Assembly: GCA_021787445.1 (NCBI GenBank)
Contig: JAJYLV010000002.1
Location: 1-64,000 of the forward strand
Source: Chloroflexota bacterium
GTDB taxonomy: Bacteria > Chloroflexota > Limnocylindria > P2-11E
Direction: 5' to 3'
DNA: 64,000 bases
Below the pieces are notes generated by a model that did no database searches, was not told the DNA's origin, and was given only the letters and a program-made list of their open reading frames with translations. Position 1 is the first letter of the stretch, and every line of letters starts with the position of its first letter. A program made the translations under genes and the position numbers. Below are positions 17,726 through 28,467 of this stretch, piece by piece.

Positions 17726-19288
17726 GTGAGCGCGCGCCTCGTCGCGGTCCTCGCCGGCGTCATCGTCCTCCTCTCGGCGTGCGCACCGGCGCCGACGGCT
17801 CCCGCGACGCGTGGACCGCTCGTCATCGGGATCGTGGGCGACCCGGCGTCCCTCCTCGAGGACGACGGCGTCGGATCGGTCATCGCCGCGCTGGTCACCG
17901 AGCCGATCGTACGGCTGACGGCGACGGACGAGCTCGAGCCGCGGCTCGTCGTGTCCATCCCGAGCTTCGCGAACGGCGACCTGCGCATCGTGCAGGACGC
18001 GAGCGCGCCGACGGGACGGCTCGTCGCGACCTTCCACCTCCGGGAGGGGCTCCGCTGGCAGGACGGCGCGCCGATCACTGCCGACGACGTGCGCTTCGCG
18101 TTCGACCAGGACCGTGTCGCGGCCGTCGGGACGCAGACGCGAACGCGCGCCGATCGGATCGAGCGGATCGATGTCGTCGACCCTCACACGTTCCGCGTCG
18201 CGTACCGCGCGGGGGAGCGCTGGGACCAGTGGGCGCTCGGGCCCCGCATCCTCCCGCGTCATCTGCTGGAAGGCGCGAACGCGCAAGCGCTCGCGCGGTA
18301 CGCGAGCATGCCCGTCGGCGCGGGCCCCTACCGCATCGTCTCGCGGGCGCCCGGGCGCATCGACCTCGAGGCGTTCCCCGGCTACGTCGGAGGCCGTCCG
18401 TCGATCGAGAGGATCGTCGTACGGTCGTTCACGGACCGCTCGTCGCTCCTCATCGCGCTGCGGTCCGGCGAGGTCGACGTCGCGCCATATCCCGACTTCG
18501 ACGCGGACCTCTACGCGACGCTCGATCGCAGCCTCGACGCCAAGACGCAGCAGGTCCTCTACACCCCCGCGGAGATGGTCGCGATGCTGCGCTTCGGCGG
18601 TCGGCTCGATGAGCCCGCCATCCGGCGCGCGATCTCGCTCGCCGTCGACCGCGAGCGGATCGCGCGGACGGTCTTCGGCGGGCGCGCCCGCATCCCCGAC
18701 AGCTACCTCGTCGCGCCGCTGTGGGCGGCGACCGACGTCCCCGCGCAGCCGCGGGTCGACGTCGCCGCGGCGCGCGAGCTGCTCCTCGGCGCCGGGTTCC
18801 ATGCCGGCAACTTCGGGATCATGGAGCGCGGCGCCGAGCGTCTCGTCGTGTCCCTCCTCGTGCCGCCCTCGCCGGCGCTCGAGGACGCCGCGCGCGGCGT
18901 CGCGTCCGACCTCGCGGCGATCGGGATCGCGGCCGACGTCACGCAGCTCGCCGAGACGGAGGTCGAGCGCCGCGTCACGCAGCGCGACTTCGATCTCGCG
19001 CTCGTCCTCGAGCCGGCTGACGACCCGCTCGTCGCGACGGCCCGATACCGCGGGCTCGTCTCGCCGTGGTTCGACGTTCTCGCGCAGGCGGCACGCGAGG
19101 CGAGCGATCGCCAAGAGAAGAAGGTCCTCTATCTAGAGTGCCAACGGCTGTGGTCCGAGGCCGCAGTGGCCCTGCCTCTCTATCAAGCACTGAAGGTCGA
19201 TGTCGTACCCGCGCGGCTGCAAGACGTTCATGCCGCGTCGCACGGAGCTCCGATCACCTGGAATGCGGGAGAGTGGCGCCTCCCCTGA
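17726..19288 (+). CDS. Peptide/solute-binding lipoprotein, family 5 (DppA/OppA-like), orphan
   Basis: 520 residues with a lipoprotein signal (LLSAC, lipid-modified C19). The domain follows the SBP_bac_5 pattern: FHLREGLRWQDGAPITADDVRFAF near 95-118 and GAGPYRIV, then repeated two-lobe alpha/beta segments. The family binds oligopeptides, nickel or glycosides outside the membrane for an ABC importer. It has no permease of its own. It is followed after about 220 nt by a second binding protein with a full transporter, so it may feed that transporter or act as a sensor for the sigma/membrane-protein pair just upstream. Confidence 0.85.
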   Translation: MSARLVAVLAGVIVLLSACAPAPTAPATRGPLVIGIVGDPASLLEDDGVGSVIAALVTEPIVRLTATDELEPRLVVSIPSFANGDLRIVQDASAPTGRLVATFHLREGLRWQDGAPITADDVRFAFDQDRVAAVGTQTRTRADRIERIDVVDPHTFRVAYRAGERWDQWALGPRILPRHLLEGANAQALARYASMPVGAGPYRIVSRAPGRIDLEAFPGYVGGRPSIERIVVRSFTDRSSLLIALRSGEVDVAPYPDFDADLYATLDRSLDAKTQQVLYTPAEMVAMLRFGGRLDEPAIRRAISLAVDRERIARTVFGGRARIPDSYLVAPLWAATDVPAQPRVDVAAARELLLGAGFHAGNFGIMERGAERLVVSLLVPPSPALEDAARGVASDLAAIGIAADVTQLAETEVERRVTQRDFDLALVLEPADDPLVATARYRGLVSPWFDVLAQAAREASDRQEKKVLYLECQRLWSEAAVALPLYQALKVDVVPARLQDVHAASHGAPITWNAGEWRLP

Positions 19289-19510
19289 TGAACTTCGCGC
19301 GACGAGGTCCGGTAGTGGTCGAAAACCGCCCCTCGCATCGGTACCTCGCTCACACGGGAGCCGCGAACGCTCTGCGTAGAATGCGGCTCGTCCGTTCGTG
19401 GCTCTGGAGAGAGGAAAGGGAAGGTGACCTCGTCTTCGCGACGGTGCCGACGGACACCCCCACTGCTCAAGGCGGCGCTTCGGCGCCGAGAAGTCACAAG
19501 GAGGGAGCGC
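19289..19510 (+). promoter_or_regulatory. Promoter and structured 5' leader of the first peptide-transport operon
   Basis: No gene. A -10 box TAGAAT lies at 19377-19382, with a poor -35 match 17 nt upstream. The implied leader of about 120 nt contains a 6-bp hairpin capped by a UUCG tetraloop (CGGCGC 19473-19478, TTCG, GCGCCG 19483-19488). A strong Shine-Dalgarno AAGGAGGG follows just before ATG 19511. The sequence is visibly less GC-rich than its surroundings. Confidence 0.5.
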
Positions 19511-21211
19511 ATGACCCCACGCGTGAAGGCCCCGTGGTCGCTCGCGGTCGCGTTCATGGCGATCGCCCTCGTGGTCACGGCGTGCCAGGCCCAGCCCGCG
19601 GGAACGACCGCGTCGCAGACGCCCGCCGGCGATCAGGCGGACCCGAACGGCGAGCTCGTCACCAATATGGGCGCCGAGCCGGACACCATCGACCCGCAGA
19701 AGGAGTCGTTCGTCCAGGAGATCGGAGTCACCATGAAGGTCTTCGAGGCCCTCATGACCCCGAGCCTCAAGGACGGCAAGCCGATCCCGGCGGCCGCGAA
19801 GGACCAGCCCAAGGTCAGCCCGGACGGAACGCAGTACACGTACACGCTCCGCGACAACCTGAAGTTCAGCGACGGCTCGCCCGTCACCCCGGCCGACTTC
19901 AAGTACGGCTGGGAGCGCCTCTGCGACCCGGCGACCGCCGGTGACTACGCCTTCACCGGCTACATCGTCAAGGGCTGCGAGAAGTGGAACGAGATGGACC
20001 CGAAGAAGGCCAGCAAGGCGGACCTCGACGCCGCTCGGACGGCCTTCCTCGACAACATCGTCACCACGAACAACACGATCACGTTCAACCTCACCGAGCC
20101 CGCCCCGTACTTCAACTCGATCGCCGCGATCTGGGTCGGCGTGCCGGTCAAGAAGGCCGACGTCGAGAAGGGCGGCGACAAGTGGACGGAGCCCGCGACG
20201 TTCATCGGCAACGGCCCGTTCAAGCTGACCGAATGGAAGCACAACGAGAAGATGGTCTTCGAGCGCAATGACAGCTTCGTCGGCCACGACGGCCAGAAGG
20301 CCAAGCTCAAGAAGTGGACGCAGGTCATGATCAACGAGGGCGCCGTCGCCTTCGCTGCGTACCGCAACAACGAGCTCGACATCTACCCCGTCGCTGCCGA
20401 GGACCTCCGGGCGGTCAACGGCGACGCGACCCTCAGCAAGCAGGTCGTCGACGGCCCCGGCTCGTGCACCTTCTACATCGGCTTCAACAACAAGAAGGCG
20501 CCCTTCACCGACAAGAACGTGCGCATCGCGTTCGCCAAGTCCTTCGACCGCGACCAGTGGGTGAAGGACATCCTCGGCGGCATCGGCAAGCCGGCGACCT
20601 CGTTCATCCCGCCGGGGATCCCGGGCTACGACGCCGGGGACACGTTCCAGAAGTTCGACCCGGCCGCCGCCAAGGCGGCGCTGGCGAAGGCGAGCCCCGA
20701 GGCGACCGCGGCCATCGCGAACCTCAAGGTCACGTACTCGTCCTCGGCGCGCAACAAGACCCGCCTCGAGTGGTTCCAGCAGCAGTGGAAGAACAACCTG
20801 GGCGTCAACGTCGCGCTCGACCCCGTCGACGCGACGACGTACACGCAGCTCGTGAAGAAGCCCGAGACGCTGCCGACGATGTTCCTTCTCGGCTGGTGCT
20901 CGGACTACTACGACCAGCAGGACTGGCTGACGACGGTGTTCTCGTCGAAGGCCAGCTCGGCGCGCGTCGGCTACGACAGCAAGCAGTTCGACGACCTGGT
21001 CTTCGCTGGCGACAAGGAGCTCAACGTGGAGAAGCGTGACCAGGACTACAAGCAGGCGTCGGAGCTCCTCTCGCAGGATGCCCCCGCGGCCTTCATCTAC
21101 TACGACGCGACGAAGCTCCTCGAGAAGCCGTGGGTGAAGAACTACTCGATCACCTCGCTCGGCTTCGAAGAGGCGCACTTCACCGACGTCTACGTCACCA
21201 AGAAGCCGTAA
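19511..21211 (+). CDS. Oligopeptide ABC transporter, substrate-binding lipoprotein
   Basis: 566 residues. Lipoprotein signal with VVTAC (C25), a low-complexity linker, then SBP_bac_5: ALMTPSLKDG, YTLRDNLKFSDGSPVTPADFKYGWERL and NGPFKLTEWKHNEKMVFERN, with the typical C-terminal DYYDQQDWL. The codon use (AAG, TTC, AAC-rich) looks like a highly expressed gene. It starts after a strong Shine-Dalgarno. A perfect terminator hairpin separates it from the permeases, which would give excess binding protein over transporter, as is common in Opp systems. Confidence 0.9.
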   Translation: MTPRVKAPWSLAVAFMAIALVVTACQAQPAGTTASQTPAGDQADPNGELVTNMGAEPDTIDPQKESFVQEIGVTMKVFEALMTPSLKDGKPIPAAAKDQPKVSPDGTQYTYTLRDNLKFSDGSPVTPADFKYGWERLCDPATAGDYAFTGYIVKGCEKWNEMDPKKASKADLDAARTAFLDNIVTTNNTITFNLTEPAPYFNSIAAIWVGVPVKKADVEKGGDKWTEPATFIGNGPFKLTEWKHNEKMVFERNDSFVGHDGQKAKLKKWTQVMINEGAVAFAAYRNNELDIYPVAAEDLRAVNGDATLSKQVVDGPGSCTFYIGFNNKKAPFTDKNVRIAFAKSFDRDQWVKDILGGIGKPATSFIPPGIPGYDAGDTFQKFDPAAAKAALAKASPEATAAIANLKVTYSSSARNKTRLEWFQQQWKNNLGVNVALDPVDATTYTQLVKKPETLPTMFLLGWCSDYYDQQDWLTTVFSSKASSARVGYDSKQFDDLVFAGDKELNVEKRDQDYKQASELLSQDAPAAFIYYDATKLLEKPWVKNYSITSLGFEEAHFTDVYVTKKP

Positions 21212-21244
21212 CGCGGCGCGATCGAAGCGAAGCTGGACGTGATG

Positions 21245-21280
21245 AAAGAGGGGCCGGCCGCCGGCCGGCCCCTCTTTCCA
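21245..21280 (+). terminator. Perfect 15-bp terminator or attenuator hairpin
   Basis: The arm 21245-21259 (AAAGAGGGGCCGGCC) pairs perfectly with 21263-21277 around a 3-nt loop, ending in CTCTTT. Placed 34 nt after the binding-protein stop and 60 nt before the permease start. Likely partial termination within the operon. Confidence 0.8.
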
Positions 21281-21336
21281 CCCCCGGATGGCACACCCGT
21301 GATCAAGATGTCGCGTACTAGACTCGGATCGGTCAC

Positions 21337-22287
21337 GTGCTGAGCTACGTCATCCGGCGCGTCCTTCTCATGATCCCGACCCTGTTCTTCGTCGCGCTCA
21401 TCACCTTCGTGCTCGCGCACTCCGCACCCGGATCGCCGTTCGACAAGAACGAGAACAGGCCGCTGCCGGAAAAGACGATCGAGAGGCTCAACAGGCTCTA
21501 CGGCATCGACCAGCCGATCCAGGTGCAGTTCGCGCTGTACCTCAACAACCTCGTCCACCTCGACCTCGGGTCGAGCCTGGTCAAGGACCGCACCGTCGCC
21601 GACATCATCGGATCCGAGTTCCCCGTCAGCGCCCAGCTCGGCGTCCAGGCGCTGCTCCTCGCCCTCGCGGTCTCGCTGCCGCTCGGCGTCATCAGCGCGC
21701 TGAAGCAGAACACCGGCGTCGACTACGCGAGCCTGCTCTTCGCGACGATCGGCACGACCATACCCTCGTTCGTCATCGCGATCTTCGCCATCTGGATCTT
21801 CGGCGTCTATCTCAACTGGGTCCCGTTCCTCGGCTGGGGCCGCGGCTGCGGACCGCTCCCGTCCTGTGACTGGAAGCGGATGATCCTGCCGACGATCATC
21901 CTGTCGCTCGGCGCGATGGCGTTCCTCACCAGGATCACGCGCGCGAGCATGCTCGAGGCGGTCCGCCAGGACTACGTGCGGACGGCGCGGAGCAAGGGTC
22001 TGCGCGAGCAGGTCGTGATCGTCGGCCACGTCGTCAAGAACGCGATGATCCCCGTCGCCACGATCGTCGGCCCGGCGACCGCCGGCCTCATCACGGGCTC
22101 GTTCATCATCGAGACGATGTTCAGCATCCCTGGCCTGGGGCGCGACTTCGTCCTCAGCATCAACCGCCGCGACTACCCGCTGATCATGGGCGTCTACATG
22201 CTCTACGCGACGCTCATCGTCATCGCGAACCTGACCGTCGACATCGTCTACGCCTGGCTCGATCCGCGGATCAAGCTGTCCAAGTAG
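21337..22287 (+). CDS. Peptide ABC transporter permease (OppB/DppB family)
   Basis: 316 residues with six predicted membrane helices. N-terminal MLSYVIRRVLLMIPTLFFVALITF is the classic OppB start. The EAA loop for ATPase docking is present as YVRTARSKGLREQVVIVGHVVKNAMIP. GTG start; a TAGACT -10-like box at 21320-21325 could provide an internal promoter. The stop overlaps the OppC-type gene. Confidence 0.92.
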   Translation: MLSYVIRRVLLMIPTLFFVALITFVLAHSAPGSPFDKNENRPLPEKTIERLNRLYGIDQPIQVQFALYLNNLVHLDLGSSLVKDRTVADIIGSEFPVSAQLGVQALLLALAVSLPLGVISALKQNTGVDYASLLFATIGTTIPSFVIAIFAIWIFGVYLNWVPFLGWGRGCGPLPSCDWKRMILPTIILSLGAMAFLTRITRASMLEAVRQDYVRTARSKGLREQVVIVGHVVKNAMIPVATIVGPATAGLITGSFIIETMFSIPGLGRDFVLSINRRDYPLIMGVYMLYATLIVIANLTVDIVYAWLDPRIKLSK

Positions 22288-23243
22288 TGGCCACGATCGC
22301 GCGTCCGCTGACCCAAGACCGCGCGGCGGAGCTCAACGTCCTCGTCCGCAAGCAGCGGTCGCTGTGGCAGGACGCGCTGTACCGCCTCCTCCGCAACAAG
22401 GCCGCGATGGTCGGTCTCGCGATCATCATCCTCGTCGGCCTCGCCGCGATCTTCGCGCCGTTCATCGCGCCGTGGGATCCGATCCTCCAGCACCCCGACC
22501 GGAACACCTACGACCCGTTCTGGGGGAGCCCCCAGTACATCGACCATCGCTTCATCCTCGGGACCGACCAGCTCGGGCGGGACATCCTCAGCCGGCTCAT
22601 CTACTCGGCTCGCGTGAGCATGATCATCGGCTTCGTCCCGGTGACGCTCATCTTCGTCATCGGCGTGTCGGTCGGGATGGTGGCAGGCTATGCCGGGGGC
22701 TGGACCGACCAGATCCTCATGCGCGTCACGGACATCGTGTACGCCTTCCCCGACCTCCTGTTCCTCCTCATCATCATGGCGACGCTGCGCGGCACGGACG
22801 TCGGCAAGTTCGGCGGGGGTCTCCCGCTGATGTTCGTGGCCATCGCCATCGTCAACTGGGTCGGCATGGCCCGTCTCATGCGCGGCCAGGTCCTCTCGCT
22901 CAAGGAGAAGGAGTTCGTCGAGGCCGCGCGCTGTATCGGCGCGACGCCCTCCCGGATCCTGATACGCCACCTCTTCCCCAACGCCCTCGCGCCGGCCATC
23001 GTCGCCGTGTCGTTCGCCATCCCGAGCGCGATGCTCACCGAGGCCACCCTGAGCTTTCTCGGGATCGGCGTCATCCCGCCGACGCCCACCTGGGGCGTCA
23101 TGATCAACGAGGGGTTCGCCGTCTTCACGACGTCCCCCTGGCCGGTCGTCTTCCCGGCCCTGTGCATCGCGGTCGTCATGCTCTCCTTCACCTTCCTGGG
23201 GGACGGCCTGCGCGACGCGCTCGACCCGCGGATGAAGATCTAG
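22287..23243 (+). CDS. Peptide ABC transporter permease (OppC/DppC family)
   Basis: 318 residues, six membrane helices after a cytoplasmic N-terminal stretch. LGTDQLGRDILSRLIYSARVSM is the OppC signature and EFVEAARCIGATPSRILIRHLFPN the EAA loop. GTG start shares one base with the preceding stop (TAGTG). Confidence 0.92.
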   Translation: MATIARPLTQDRAAELNVLVRKQRSLWQDALYRLLRNKAAMVGLAIIILVGLAAIFAPFIAPWDPILQHPDRNTYDPFWGSPQYIDHRFILGTDQLGRDILSRLIYSARVSMIIGFVPVTLIFVIGVSVGMVAGYAGGWTDQILMRVTDIVYAFPDLLFLLIIMATLRGTDVGKFGGGLPLMFVAIAIVNWVGMARLMRGQVLSLKEKEFVEAARCIGATPSRILIRHLFPNALAPAIVAVSFAIPSAMLTEATLSFLGIGVIPPTPTWGVMINEGFAVFTTSPWPVVFPALCIAVVMLSFTFLGDGLRDALDPRMKI

Positions 23244-23258
23244 TAGGCTCCGCCGCCA

Positions 23259-24388
<1,130 letters not shown>

Positions 24389-24389
<1 letters not shown>

Positions 24390-25411
24390 TGGCCGCGACC
24401 TTCGAGAAGGCCCGCTCGACCGCGACCGCCGACAGCGGCAAGAACCTCCTCCAGGTGAGCGCGCTCACCATGCACTTCCCGCTGACCCAGGGGATCATCT
24501 TCCAGCGCCAGGTCGGCGCGGTGCGCGCGGTCGACGGGATCGACTTCTTCGTCGAGAAGGGCGAGACGCTCGGCCTCGTGGGCGAGTCCGGCTGCGGCAA
24601 GAGCACGACCGGGCGCGCCATCCTGCAGCTCTACAAGCCGACCGCGGGCTCGGTGCGCTTCGAGGGAACGGAGCTGACCACGCTCGGCGGGGAGCAGATG
24701 CGGCGCATGCGCCGCAAGATGCAGATGATCTTCCAGGACCCCTACGCCTCGCTCAACCCGCGGATGACCGTCGGCAACATCATCGGCGAGCCCATCGAGG
24801 TCCACCACCTCGCCTCCGGCAAGGCCAAGACGGAGCGCGTGCAGGAGCTGCTGCGCATCGTCGGCCTCAACCCGTACTTCACCAACCGCTACCCGCACGA
24901 GTTCAGCGGGGGCCAGCGCCAGCGCATCGGCGTCGCCCGTGCTCTGGCCGTGGAGCCCGAGTTCATCGTCGCCGACGAGCCCATCTCCGCGCTCGACGTG
25001 TCCATCCAGGCGCAGATCATCAACCTCCTCGAGGAGCTGCAGGCGAAGTTCCAGCTCACGTACCTCTTCATCGCCCACGACCTCTCCGTCGTGCGCCACA
25101 TCAGCGACCGCGTCGCGGTCATGTACCTCGGCAAGATCGTCGAGCTGTCCGACCGCCAGGAGCTCTACGAGAAGCCCCTCCACCCCTACACCCAGGCGCT
25201 GCTCTCGGCGGTGCCCATCCCCGATCCCGCGATCGAGCAGAAGCGCAAGCGCATCATCCTCACCGGCGACGTGCCGAGCCCCGTGAACCCGCCGACCGGC
25301 TGCCGCTTCCACACCCGCTGCTGGAAGGCGCAGGAGATCTGCTCCGAGGTGGATCCGGAGTTCATCGAGCACTCGCCGCGGCACTGGGCGGCCTGTCACT
25401 TCCCGGGGTAG
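24389..25411 (+). CDS. Peptide ABC transporter ATPase (OppF/DppF family)
   Basis: 340 residues from a GTG that shares one base with the preceding TAG. Walker [10 protein letters not shown]-loop [12 protein letters not shown], signature [14 protein letters not shown], Walker [13 protein letters not shown], switch His in FIAHDLSVV. The C-terminal Cys-rich segment ([15 protein letters not shown], then AACHFPG) is typical of OppF. The same frame stays open after the TAG from 25412 for 28 further codons to a TAA at 25496, so a slightly longer ancestral C-terminus is possible. Confidence 0.93.
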
Positions 25412-25707
25412 GTGAGGGTCGAGGCGAAGGACCTCGCGGACATCCAGGCGCAGGAGCGCCTCCGCGTCACGAGGGTGCCGCAGCTCGGCTACACGTAAAG
25501 AAGTAACGCCTTCGGCCTCGACCCGCGCCTTCGTGGCGAGCGCGGGGCTGCCTGTTCTCTCGCGCGGGCCCCATACCGACGTTCCGCGGGGTAGAGTCTG
25601 GGCGCCGCCGCCCTGCGGATCGGGTTTCGGCCAGAAGCGAGCGATGCACGCCCAGCGCTACCGGGGCGTACGTGGTGTGGCGGCCGAAGGGGACGACCGG
25701 AGGGGAT
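25412..25707 (+). promoter_or_regulatory. Gap and leader of the second peptide-transport operon
   Basis: No convincing gene. The first 87 bases continue the OppF frame as an unsupported 28-codon open stretch. A -10 box TAGAGT (25592-25597) would give a leader of about 105 nt, ending in Shine-Dalgarno GGAGGGG just before ATG 25708. GC-rich hairpins are possible in the leader; none is a clear riboswitch. Confidence 0.4.
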
Positions 25708-27456
25708 ATGAAGGTACGAGAGCGCGTCCTGCGATCCCTCGCGATGGTGAGCGTGCTGTCGCTGGTCGCCACGGCATGCAGCACCGGCGGCCCGGCCGCC
25801 AGCGGCGCACCGAGCGGCAGCGCCGGCGCCGGCGCGGGGAGCCCGACGCCCGGAGGACGCGTCGTGGTCGGGTCGATCTCCGACGCGAAGGTCCTCAACC
25901 CGGTGCTGAGCACCGACGTCCCGTCGGCCGACGTGGATCAGATGCTCTACGAGCCGCTGCTCACGGTCGATCCGAAGAACGGGCAGCCCGCGCCCGACCT
26001 CGCGGAGAAGTGGACGATCTCGCCGGACAGCAAGACGTACACGTTCACGCTGCGCCCCGGACTCGTGTGGAGCGACGGCTCGCCGTTCACCGGTGAGGAC
26101 TTCAAGTTCACGGCCGAGGCGGTCATGCGCTCTAAGACGAGCGTCCGGAAGAATATCTTCCAGGACATCGTCGGCGCGACGGACTTCGGCAGCGGGAAGG
26201 CGACGGACATCTCGGGCATTCAGGTGAGCGGCGATACCATCACGGTCCAGTTCACCAAGGCGTTCTGCCCGGCCCTCACCGACGTCGGCGGCTTCGGCAT
26301 CATCCCCAAGTCGGTCTTCGGCAAGTACATCGTCCCGGACGACCCCTCCAAGAACCTGGACAACGCTCCCGAGAACACCAAGCCTCCGGTCTCTGACGGG
26401 CCGTTCATGTTCAAGGAATGGGTCCCCAACGACCACATCACCCTCGTCGCGAACCCGCATTACTTCAAGGGCAAGCCGCTCCTCGACGAGTGGGACTACA
26501 AGATCGTCTCCGACTCGACGGCGCTCGCCGCCTCGCTCAAGACGGGTGAGATCGACGTCGGCACGGTGGATCCCGAGCAGCGCGACGACCTGAAGAAGGC
26601 CGGCACGCTCGACTTCTTCGACGTCCCGGGTCGCGGCTACACCTACATCGGGTGGAACGAGCTGCGCGGCGGGAAGGAGTTCTTCCAGGACAAGACGGTC
26701 CGTCAGGCCCTGGCGTACGGCCTCAACATTCAGGAGGTCGTGCAGAAGGTGCTCCTCGGCGAGGGCACGAAGATGATCGCGCACGAGCCTCCCGTCAGCT
26801 GGGCGTACAGCGAAAGCGGACTGAACCCGTACAACTACGACCCCAAGAAGGCGCAGTCGCTCCTCGAGGGCGACGGCTGGAAGAAGGGGTCGGACGGGGT
26901 CTACCAGAAGAACGGTCAGAAGCTCGCGTTCACTCTCTACACGAACTCCGGGAACAAGGTCCGCGACACGTTCCAGCAGGTCGCGGTCGAGCAGTACAAG
27001 CAGATCGGCGTCGATGTCACGGCGAAGACCGAGTCGTTCGAGGCGCTCGTCGACCGCCTCACCAAGTCGAAGGACCCGAAGTACGGTGCCCAGGGCGGTC
27101 ACGACTACGACGCCGTGATCATCGGCTGGTCGCTCGGGACCGACCCCGACGCCTACTCCATCTGGGACTCGACCCAGATCAAGGGCGGATTCGACTTCGT
27201 CGGCTACAACGACCCGACGGTGGACAAGGCCCTCACCGACGGCCGCACGATGTGCCAGCTCGACCAGCGCAAGACCGCGTACCAGACGTTCGACAAGCAG
27301 CTCAACGAGGATCAGCCGTACAACTTCGGCTTCGACCCGAATGAGCTCATCTTCGTCAACAAGAAGTTCCAGGGCGTCGCCCCGGGACCGTTCGGCGGGA
27401 ACGTGGGACCGGGGCTCGCGATGTGGAACATCGAGAAGTGGTGGATCAAGAAGTAG
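25708..27456 (+). CDS. Peptide ABC transporter, substrate-binding lipoprotein (family 5)
   Basis: 582 residues. Lipoprotein signal VATAC (C24), a Gly/Ser/Ala-rich linker of about 28 residues, then SBP_bac_5: VLNPVLSTDVPSADVDQMLYEPLL, FTLRPGLVWSDGSPFTGEDFKFT, DGPFMFKEW and WSLGTDPDAYSIW. The ATG at 25708 follows a good Shine-Dalgarno (GGAGGGG), so an upstream in-frame GTG at 25672 is unlikely. It heads an operon with two permeases but no ATPases. Confidence 0.9.
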   Translation: MKVRERVLRSLAMVSVLSLVATACSTGGPAASGAPSGSAGAGAGSPTPGGRVVVGSISDAKVLNPVLSTDVPSADVDQMLYEPLLTVDPKNGQPAPDLAEKWTISPDSKTYTFTLRPGLVWSDGSPFTGEDFKFTAEAVMRSKTSVRKNIFQDIVGATDFGSGKATDISGIQVSGDTITVQFTKAFCPALTDVGGFGIIPKSVFGKYIVPDDPSKNLDNAPENTKPPVSDGPFMFKEWVPNDHITLVANPHYFKGKPLLDEWDYKIVSDSTALAASLKTGEIDVGTVDPEQRDDLKKAGTLDFFDVPGRGYTYIGWNELRGGKEFFQDKTVRQALAYGLNIQEVVQKVLLGEGTKMIAHEPPVSWAYSESGLNPYNYDPKKAQSLLEGDGWKKGSDGVYQKNGQKLAFTLYTNSGNKVRDTFQQVAVEQYKQIGVDVTAKTESFEALVDRLTKSKDPKYGAQGGHDYDAVIIGWSLGTDPDAYSIWDSTQIKGGFDFVGYNDPTVDKALTDGRTMCQLDQRKTAYQTFDKQLNEDQPYNFGFDPNELIFVNKKFQGVAPGPFGGNVGPGLAMWNIEKWWIKK

Positions 27457-27471
27457 CGGAGTAGGAGCGGC

Positions 27472-27497
27472 CCGGCGCCGGGGCACCCCGGCGCCGG
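27472..27497 (+). terminator. GC-rich hairpin between binding protein and permease
   Basis: CCGGCGCCGGG (27472-27482) pairs with CCCGGCGCCGG (27487-27497), 11 bp, 4-nt loop, no T-run. Its position mirrors the terminator after the first binding-protein gene. Confidence 0.45.
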
Positions 27498-27510
27498 CTC
27501 CGCCATCGCC

Positions 27511-28467
27511 ATGAGCAGGTTCGTCACTCGTCGGCTACTGCAGGCGATCCCGACGTTCTTCGGGATCACCCTCATCACGTTCGCGCTGTTCCGCCTGTCG
27601 CCGGGTGACCCCGTCGATCTGCTCGTCTTCGGCGTCCCCGACATGACGGCGGCGCAGGTGGCCGCCCTACGCCATGCATACGGCCTCGACCAGCCCGTGC
27701 CGATCCAGTACCTGAACTGGCTCCTGCGCTTCCTGCACGGCGACTTCGGCCAGTCGTTCCTCTACCACCGGCCGGTGGTCGAGATGATCGGGTCGGCGCT
27801 GCCGAACACGATCCAGCTGGCTCTCGCCGCGCTCCTCCTTGCGCTCGTCATCGGCGTTCCCCTTGGCGCCGTCGCCGCCCGGTCCCGGGGCTCACGGCTC
27901 GACCAGGCGATCCGCATCGTCGCGGTCGGCGGCCACGCGGTCCCCGGGTTCTGGTTCGGGCTCATGTTCATCCTGGTGCTGAGCGTCCAGGTCCCCCTCT
28001 TCCCCGTGTCGGGGATGCTCACGCTCGGAGCGAGCCAGTGGGACATCCCCGATCGCCTGTGGCACCTCGTCGGTCCCGCGCTCACCTTGAGCCTGGCGGG
28101 GATCGCCAACTACTCGCGTCTGATGCGGACGGAGATCCTGGACGTGATCCGCCAGGACTTCGTGCGGACCGCCAGGGCCAAGGGTCTTCGGGAGCAGAGC
28201 GTCCTCATGGTCCACGCGCTGCGCAACGCGCTCCTCCCGCTCATCACGGGTCTCGGCGGCGTCCTCGCGTTCCTCGTGAGCGGCGCGGTCATCGTCGAGT
28301 CGGTCTTCTCGTGGCCGGGGATGGGGAGGCTGGCGTACGAGGCGGCACGCTCGAAGGACTACCCCATCGTCATGGCCGTCGTCGTGACCAGCAGCACGAT
28401 GCTGCTCGTCTCGTACATCCTCCGCGACATCGCCTACAGCGTCGCAGACCCGCGGGTGCGCCGCTGA
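27511..28467 (+). CDS. Peptide ABC transporter permease (DppB family)
   Basis: 318 residues with a six-helix OppB/DppB layout: MSRFVTRRLLQAIPTFFGITLITFALFRLSPGDPVD at the N-terminus (given here as a description of the first 36 positions, key features RR, PG and P), then GLDQPVPIQYLNWL and EAA loop FVRTARAKGLREQSVLMVHALRNALLP. ATG start; its stop overlaps the next ATG (one base). Confidence 0.92.
   Translation: MSRFVTRRLLQAIPTFFGITLITFALFRLSPGDPVDLLVFGVPDMTAAQVAALRHAYGLDQPVPIQYLNWLLRFLHGDFGQSFLYHRPVVEMIGSALPNTIQLALAALLLALVIGVPLGAVAARSRGSRLDQAIRIVAVGGHAVPGFWFGLMFILVLSVQVPLFPVSGMLTLGASQWDIPDRLWHLVGPALTLSLAGIANYSRLMRTEILDVIRQDFVRTARAKGLREQSVLMVHALRNALLPLITGLGGVLAFLVSGAVIVESVFSWPGMGRLAYEAARSKDYPIVMAVVVTSSTMLLVSYILRDIAYSVADPRVRR

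Noticed and set aside
25412-25498. Readthrough or separate peptide after the OppF stop
   Set aside because: The open frame continues for 28 codons but has no ribosome site and no conserved motif; most likely chance or a decayed C-terminus.
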